The translations under genes were made by a program, and so were the position numbers. Shown piece by piece: positions 59,782 through 64,000 of a DNA stretch of 64,000 nt. The stretch covers positions 1 to 64,000 of the forward strand of contig NZ_CAJSLV010000073.1 of the NCBI RefSeq assembly GCF_907177275.1, read 5' to 3'. The notes below the pieces were generated by a model that worked only from the letters and a program-made list of their open reading frames with translations, was not told where the DNA came from and made no database searches. The DNA is from Actinacidiphila cocklensis. GTDB lineage: Bacteria; Actinomycetota; Actinomycetes; Streptomycetales; Streptomycetaceae. Every line of letters starts with the position of its first letter. Positions within the stretch are counted from its first letter, which is position 1.

Positions 59782-60714
59782 GAGGAGGGCGAGCGCCGTG
59801 TCCCACAAGCGCTCGGCATTGCCGGGGTCGAGGGCGAAGGGCGCCACGCCGCCGCCGAAGAGCGGGGGTGCCTCGTCGAGGAGGGCGGCCTCCTCGCCGT
59901 GCTCGAAGTAGCGGCCGCCGACGCCTTCGAGCAGAGGGGACGCGGCGAGCAGTACGGGCGTCGCGGCGCCCTGAGCCGCGGTCTTGCGGCGCTCGGGCGG
60001 GGTGCGCAGGCCGCCGGTGTGCCGCTGGAGGTTGGTGGCGATGGCACCGGGGTTCACCGCGTTGGCCAGGATGCCGTCGCCGGCCCACCGCCGGGTCGCC
60101 TCGACGGCGAGCAGTACGTCGGCGGTCTTGGACTCCCCGTAGGCGCCGAGCGGCTGGTAGGGCCGGAAGCGGAAGTCCAGGTCGTCGAAGACGACCGGCG
60201 CGTACAGGTGCGCGTTGGAGCTGAGCGACACCACCCGGGCGCCCCCGGCGCGGGCGAGCGCCCGGTGCAGGGCGGTGGTGAGGGCGAAGTGCCCGAGGAA
60301 GTTGACGGCGAACTGCAGCTCGCGGCCCTGCGGGGTGCGGGTGAGCTCGGGCGGCGCCATGATCCCCGCGTTGTTGACCAGCATGTGCAGCGGGCCGTCC
60401 CAGCCGGCCGCGAAGTCGCGGACCGAGCCGAGGTCGGCGAGGTCGAGCCGGTTCGCCGTGACCCGCGCGTTTCCGGTGGACTCGCGGATCGCGTCGGCCG
60501 CGCGGCGCCCCGCGTCCGCGTCCCGGACGCCGAGGACGACCTCGGCGCCCGCCCCGGCCAGCGCCCGGGCGGTCTCGGCGCCGAGACCGGAGGTGGCGCC
60601 GGTGACCAGGGCGCGGCGCCCGCCGAGGTCGAGGCCCGCGAGCACCTCGCCGGTGGTGGCGGAGAAGCCGAACGGTGTGGTCAGCCGCGTCTTCGAAGGA
60701 GTGAGTGCGTTCAT
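59779..60714 (-). CDS. Short-chain dehydrogenase/reductase (WW-oxidoreductase/retinol-dehydrogenase-like)
   Basis: A 311-residue NAD(P)-dependent oxidoreductase. The cofactor site is ALVTGATSGLGAETARALAG (about 35-54). NNAG follows in MLVNNAGIMAPP, the serine in VVSLSSNAHLY, and the catalytic YxxxK in AYGESKTADVL, so the active site is intact. The long form with C-terminal extension is typical of this SDR subgroup. It is divergent from an XRE regulator of the type that usually controls such SDR genes. The ATG at 60714 has only a weak upstream site. Confidence 0.9.
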   Translation of the reverse strand: MNALTPSKTRLTTPFGFSATTGEVLAGLDLGGRRALVTGATSGLGAETARALAGAGAEVVLGVRDADAGRRAADAIRESTGNARVTANRLDLADLGSVRDFAAGWDGPLHMLVNNAGIMAPPELTRTPQGRELQFAVNFLGHFALTTALHRALARAGGARVVSLSSNAHLYAPVVFDDLDFRFRPYQPLGAYGESKTADVLLAVEATRRWAGDGILANAVNPGAIATNLQRHTGGLRTPPERRKTAAQGAATPVLLAASPLLEGVGGRYFEHGEEAALLDEAPPLFGGGVAPFALDPGNAERLWDTALALL

Positions 60715-60814
60715 ACCGCCGAGGATGCGCGCGCCGGTCACGGGGAGTAAGACCCCGCTGACACCGGTACCCGCAGGGACAGGCTGCGCGCGGCGCGCGG
60801 CAATGTACCGGGCT

Positions 60815-60820
60815 TACCGT
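60815..60820 (+). promoter_or_regulatory. -10 hexamer TACCGT, leaderless XRE mRNA
   Basis: TACCGT ends six bases before the GTG at 60827, in the 112-bp gap to the divergent SDR gene. Confidence 0.45.
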
Positions 60821-60826
60821 GGAACG

Positions 60827-61735
60827 GTGGCTACCGGAAGCAAGCTGGGCGACTACCTCCGCGCCCGCCGTGAGCGCATCCGGCCCGCCGACGTCGGGCT
60901 CCCCGAGGGCGGCAGGCGCCGGGTGCCGGGGCTGCGCCGGGAGGAGGTCGCCCTGCTCGCGGGCATCAGCGTGGAGTACTACCTGCGCCTCGAACAGGGC
61001 CGCGACCAGCACCCCTCGCACCAGGTGCTGGCCAGCATCGCCCGCGCCCTGCAGCTCGACACCGACGCCGAGCGCTACCTGACCGAGCTGGCCGCGGCCC
61101 CGCCCGCGGGCGCCGCCCGGCGCAAGGCGGCCAGGCCGGAACGCGTCAGCCCCGACGTGCAGGCGCTGATCGACAACTGGACCACCACCCCCGCCCTGGT
61201 CCACGGCCGCTACATGACGACGCTGGCCGCCAACGCCATGGCCGTCGCCCTGAGCCCCTTCTTCGCGCCGGGCGTGAACACGCTGCGTGCGGCGTTCCTC
61301 GAACCGGCGATGCGCGACTTCTACCGCGACTGGGACGCCATGACGGCCAAGACCGTCGCCTACCTGCGCTCGGTCATCGGCGCAGCCGACGACCCCCGCC
61401 TCGCCGAGCTGGTCGGCGAGCTGAGCCTGCGCAGCGACCGCTTCCGCACGCTGTGGGGCCGGCAGGACGTGCGCCAGAAGACCAGCGGCGTCACGCTGCT
61501 CCAGCACCCGCAGGTCGGCCCGCTGGACCTGCACTACGAGAAGCTGGCGCTGCCCTCCGCCCCCGGCCAGATGCTGGTCACCTACCACGCCGAGCCGGGC
61601 TCGCCCTCGTACGAACGCCTCCAGCTGCTGGCCCACCTGGCGCCGGAGGCGGTGCACATTGCCACGGGCCGGCACATTGCCGGGCCTTCGCCCGGCGCCG
61701 GGGACCGTCCCGCTGCCGCCCCACCGCGGCGGTAG
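60827..61735 (+). CDS. XRE-family regulator with MmyB-like domain
   Basis: A 302-residue regulator. The helix-turn-helix covers about 5-75: LGDYLRARRERIRPADVGLP, then LRREEVALLAGISVEYYLRL and EQGRDQHPSHQVLASIA. Residues about 105-275 form the MmyB-like domain (LIDNWTTTPALVHGRYMTTL, then RDFYRDWDAMTAKTVAYLRS). This class nearly always sits divergent to an SDR gene, as here, and is thought to repress it until a small ligand binds. A Pro/Arg-rich tail ends the protein at a hairpin. Confidence 0.92.
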   Translation: MATGSKLGDYLRARRERIRPADVGLPEGGRRRVPGLRREEVALLAGISVEYYLRLEQGRDQHPSHQVLASIARALQLDTDAERYLTELAAAPPAGAARRKAARPERVSPDVQALIDNWTTTPALVHGRYMTTLAANAMAVALSPFFAPGVNTLRAAFLEPAMRDFYRDWDAMTAKTVAYLRSVIGAADDPRLAELVGELSLRSDRFRTLWGRQDVRQKTSGVTLLQHPQVGPLDLHYEKLALPSAPGQMLVTYHAEPGSPSYERLQLLAHLAPEAVHIATGRHIAGPSPGAGDRPAAAPPRR

Positions 61736-61765
61736 CCGCTCCCGCTCCTTGCGGGACGCGGCTAC
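61732..61765. terminator. Bidirectional hairpin spanning both stop codons
   Basis: GTAGCCGC and CCCGC pair with GCGGG and GCGGCTAC. The TAG of the XRE gene and the convergent TAG of the membrane protein gene lie within opposite arms, so one hairpin ends both transcripts. Confidence 0.65.
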
Positions 61766-62229
61766 TTGCGCGAGGCGCCGATCGCGCCGACCCCGCCCAC
61801 CACGGCCGCGACCACGGCGCCGTGCCACAGCCCGGTCCATATGGTGCTGAAGAAGCCCTGGCTGGTCAGCACCTGGCGGATCACCAGGTCGCTGAGGAAC
61901 ATCAGCCCGGCCGGCACCGCCGCCACCTGCCACGGGTGTGCGCGCGCCCAGCGCCGCAGGCGCCGGTCGCGGCCCGCGCCGCGCGAGGAGTAGCCGAGCA
62001 CCGCGCCGGAGCCGCCGACGCAGAAGAAGAGCAGGGCCGCGATCGAGAGCGCCCCCGACAGGATGCCGAGGCCGAAGTGCCCGTGCACCAGGTGCAGTGC
62101 GAGCGAGACGCCCCCGCCGAGCGCGCCGACGGCGGCCGCGGGCCGCCATGGGCCGAGGGTTGCGGACGCCACGGCCAGTTGCCGCTTCTCCGCGCTGGAA
62201 ACAGCGATGTCACGGGATGAACGACTCAT
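61762..62229 (-). CDS. Small polytopic membrane protein, unknown function
   Basis: A 155-residue protein with about four predicted helices: PAAAVGALGGGVSLALHLVH, GILSGALSIAALLFFCVGGS, WQVAAVPAGLMFLSDLVI and TGLWHGAVVAAVVGGVGAIG. The N-terminus is hydrophilic (MSRSSRDIAVSSAEKRQLAV). I recognise no family. The ATG at 62229 is preceded by GTGGGGGT. It is convergent with the XRE gene and shares a terminator with it. Confidence 0.75.
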   Translation of the reverse strand: MSRSSRDIAVSSAEKRQLAVASATLGPWRPAAAVGALGGGVSLALHLVHGHFGLGILSGALSIAALLFFCVGGSGAVLGYSSRGAGRDRRLRRWARAHPWQVAAVPAGLMFLSDLVIRQVLTSQGFFSTIWTGLWHGAVVAAVVGGVGAIGASRK

Positions 62230-62684
62230 ACCCCCACGGTCCCCCCGCGCCCGGGGTTTGGGCCATAGGGGATGACCCTGACGCACCCCCCATGCGCGGG
62301 GTGCCGCCCCTGGCACAGGGGTGCGCTTCCGCGGGGCGCGGCGTTGTGGGGGCGCCCCTTGTGCAGGGGGTGCGTTTCCGCGGGGCGTGGTGGCTGGGGG
62401 CATCCTTTTGGCATGGGAGTGCATGACAGGGGCGCGGGGAACTGCGTGCGCAACCGTCCCCCAGGGCTTCGCCTGGGGGCGCCCCCACCTCGCTTCGCTC
62501 GCAGGCCGGTGGTCCGGATGCGACAGCAACAGTCCCTTTCGGGCGGTGGCGGCCCGCGCGTGGTCGGTGGCCGGCCGCGCATTTCCTCGCGCCCCTGGGG
62601 TGGTGGCGGTTCTTCGCCATGCAGCGACCAGCCCCCACCGGCCGGTGGTCCGGCGCGGACCGATCACGACCCGCGCGCGGGGAT
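62230..62684. repeat. Intergenic region with several repeats
   Basis: About 455 bp without a supportable gene. Two near-identical segments with CAGGGGTGCGCTTCCGCGGG and CAGGGGGTGCGTTTCCGCGG (about 62316-62341 and 62365-62391) form a direct repeat. CAGGGGCGCGGGGAACTGCG at 62427-62446 is an exact copy of the dispersed core. A CAGGGCTTCGCCTGGGGG hairpin follows at about 62462-62479. Confidence 0.75.
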
Positions 62685-63590
62685 TCAAAGAGCGCCGTGT
62701 TCCGACGCCAGGGAACGGGACCAGTACGCGGCCCAGTCCGGTCGCGTACCGTCCGCGTCGGTGAAGCCGTACTCCTCGTACAGGCTCCACGTGGCGAGCG
62801 CCTGCCCGGTCCTGGCGAGGACGTCGGGGTCCGCGGCGAGCGCGGCGACCGCCCGCCCGAGGTACGCCGGGCTCTCGGACTGCGCGAAGTGCGGATCCTT
62901 CGCGGCGCCGTCGCGCCAGTTCGCCTCGGTCACCCCGAAACCGTCGAGCATGGCCTCGGAGCGCAGGAAGCCGGGGGTCAGGGCGACGGCCGCGACCCCG
63001 TGCGGCTTGAGCTCCGCGGCCTGCGCCACCGCCAGCCTGATCACCGAGGACTTGGCGAGGTCGTAGAAGAAGGAGCCCCGGTAGCGCGCGGAGTTGCCGT
63101 CGGTGACCTCCACCACCAGGCCGCGCCCGCGCGCGACCAGCAGCGGGAGCGCGTAACGGCTGGTGATGACATGCGTGTCGACCGCCCGCCGCAGCAGCCG
63201 CAGGCCGCGGTCGAGGTCCTGCTCCCACAGCGGGTGCTCCCAGTCGGTGAGCGGGTCGCCGCCCCACACGCAGTTGACCAGGACGTCGAGCCGCCCGTCC
63301 TGCTCGGCGGCGATCCGCGCGACCAGCGCCCGCACGTCCTCGGGGCTGCTGTGGTCGGTGCGTACCGCGATGCCGCGGCCGCCGGCGGCCGTGACCATTT
63401 CCGCCGTCTCCTCGACGGTCTCGGGCCTGGCCAGGTCCGAGGGGCCGGTGGCGCGGCTGCTGCGCCCGGTCGCGTAGACGGTCGCGCCCGCAGCGCCCAG
63501 TTCGACGGCGATGCCCCGCCCGCCGCCCCGGGTGGCGCCGGCGACCAGCGCCACCGTGCCGGAAAGCCGCCGGTCCCCGTTCGCGGTCAT
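62685..63590 (-). CDS. Short-chain dehydrogenase/reductase
   Basis: A 301-residue NAD(P)-dependent oxidoreductase. The cofactor loop reads ALVAGATRGGGRGIAVELG. NAG is altered to NCVWGG in LVNCVWGGDPLTDWE, and the catalytic YxxxK appears as FFYDLAKSSVIRLA, so activity is likely. It has a long C-terminal segment (EEYGFTDADGTRPDWAAYW) as in the DHRS1-like group. The ATG at 63590 overlaps the stop of the TetR gene upstream, and GGGAGG lies within that gene's end, giving coupled translation. Confidence 0.9.
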   Translation of the reverse strand: MTANGDRRLSGTVALVAGATRGGGRGIAVELGAAGATVYATGRSSRATGPSDLARPETVEETAEMVTAAGGRGIAVRTDHSSPEDVRALVARIAAEQDGRLDVLVNCVWGGDPLTDWEHPLWEQDLDRGLRLLRRAVDTHVITSRYALPLLVARGRGLVVEVTDGNSARYRGSFFYDLAKSSVIRLAVAQAAELKPHGVAAVALTPGFLRSEAMLDGFGVTEANWRDGAAKDPHFAQSESPAYLGRAVAALAADPDVLARTGQALATWSLYEEYGFTDADGTRPDWAAYWSRSLASEHGAL

Positions 63591-64000
63591 ACGTCCTCCC
63601 GTTGTCCGTCGGTGTGCGGCGCCAGGGCCGCCGCGATCTCCCGGCCGAGCCGTTGCGCGAGCGTGCCCTCGCGGTCCAGTGCCCAGGTCAGCCCCGCCCC
63701 CGCGACCATCGTCTGCACGGTCGCGGCCAGCGCGCCCGGGTCCGTACCGGCCCGCAGCTCACCGGTCGCGACCGCCTCGGCCAGCAGGTCGCGGTAGGCC
63801 GCGCCCTGCGCGCGGTGCACCGCGAGGGCGTGGGCGTGCAGTTCGGGGTCGGCGAGGTCGGCGCACAGGAAGGCCAGGTGGTTGGCGTACCGGTCGGGGG
63901 CGTCGAGGGCGCCCGTCGCCCGTACCGCCAGCGCGGTCAGCGCCGCGAGCGCCGAGCCGTGCTCGGCCCGTACCCGTGCCGCGAGTGCGCCGGTGTCGCG
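63587..64000 (-). CDS. TetR-family regulator, C-terminal part (cut by window edge)
   Basis: The last 137 residues of a protein that continues beyond the right edge. The visible chain is helical with AEHGSALAALTALAVRATGA, YANHLAFLCADLADPELHAH and VQTMVAGAGLTWALDREGTL, matching the ligand-binding domain of TetR regulators. The DNA-binding domain would lie outside the window. Its stop overlaps the SDR start by four bases, so both genes form one operon in which the regulator probably controls the reductase. Confidence 0.8.
   Translation of the reverse strand, partial: RDTGALAARVRAEHGSALAALTALAVRATGALDAPDRYANHLAFLCADLADPELHAHALAVHRAQGAAYRDLLAEAVATGELRAGTDPGALAATVQTMVAGAGLTWALDREGTLAQRLGREIAAALAPHTDGQREDV

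Overview
The window is high-GC actinobacterial DNA that most resembles a Streptomyces-type chromosome core (Streptomycetaceae). The evidence is the gene content and order: a DUF2520 gene, panC, nadB, nadC and coaX, then lsr2 and clpC; a complete sigE-cseA-cseB-cseC cell-envelope-stress operon; cdgB; radA and disA; map; ilvD; and many regulators. No rRNA, tRNA, CRISPR array, prophage or insertion sequence was seen. It reads as mostly conserved chromosome with small accessory islands.

Layout. 0.5-6.1 kb is the least ordinary part: an MmyB-type regulator, a protein shaped like a group II PLP decarboxylase but lacking the PLP lysine, an unknown partner two bases downstream, and two tandem paralogous LuxR-type regulators. 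6.4-9.3 kb holds TerB and TerD stress proteins, ArfB and a flavin reductase. 9.6-15 kb has the diguanylate cyclase CdgB, a quinone oxidoreductase divergent from an ArsR regulator, and a NarL-type two-component system. 15.2-20.6 kb is the coenzyme block for pantothenate/CoA and NAD, coupled by ATGA overlaps. 20.8-26.3 kb carries small proteins, a BlaI regulator, N-acetylglutamate synthase, Lsr2 and ClpC. 26.7-33.6 kb has a secreted M23 peptidase, a TetR/multidrug-exporter pair around a 21-bp inverted repeat, and a four-gene regulator-GNAT-53 aa-Nudix operon divergent from an anti-sigma-type kinase. 33.8-38.4 kb is sigE-cseABC plus a second exporter. 38.5-44.3 kb includes MutY, DisA and RadA. 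44.5-53.3 kb holds a sigma-like/zinc-finger/BACON membrane fusion, map with a divergent XRE gene, a Ppx/GppA gene, a sugar isomerase with a TetR gene, and ilvD. 53.4-64 kb is accessory: a secreted SGNH hydrolase, a broken subtilisin-inhibitor gene, a tyrosine phosphatase-GNAT fusion, a Uma2 nuclease, two SDR/regulator pairs and small membrane proteins.

Cross-cutting patterns. At least fifteen genes lack a Shine-Dalgarno sequence and instead have a TANNNT-like -10 hexamer ending 6 or 7 bases before the start codon, the arrangement expected of leaderless mRNAs; this fixes many starts here. An intergenic element with the core CAGGGGCGCGGGGAACTGCG recurs in several gene gaps. The genes jointly cover envelope stress (SigE/Cse, M23 peptidase), nucleotide second messengers (CdgB for c-di-GMP, DisA for c-di-AMP), DNA maintenance (MutY, RadA, Lsr2), proteolysis (ClpC) and cofactor supply. 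All functional calls come from sequence motifs and order; no database search was run.
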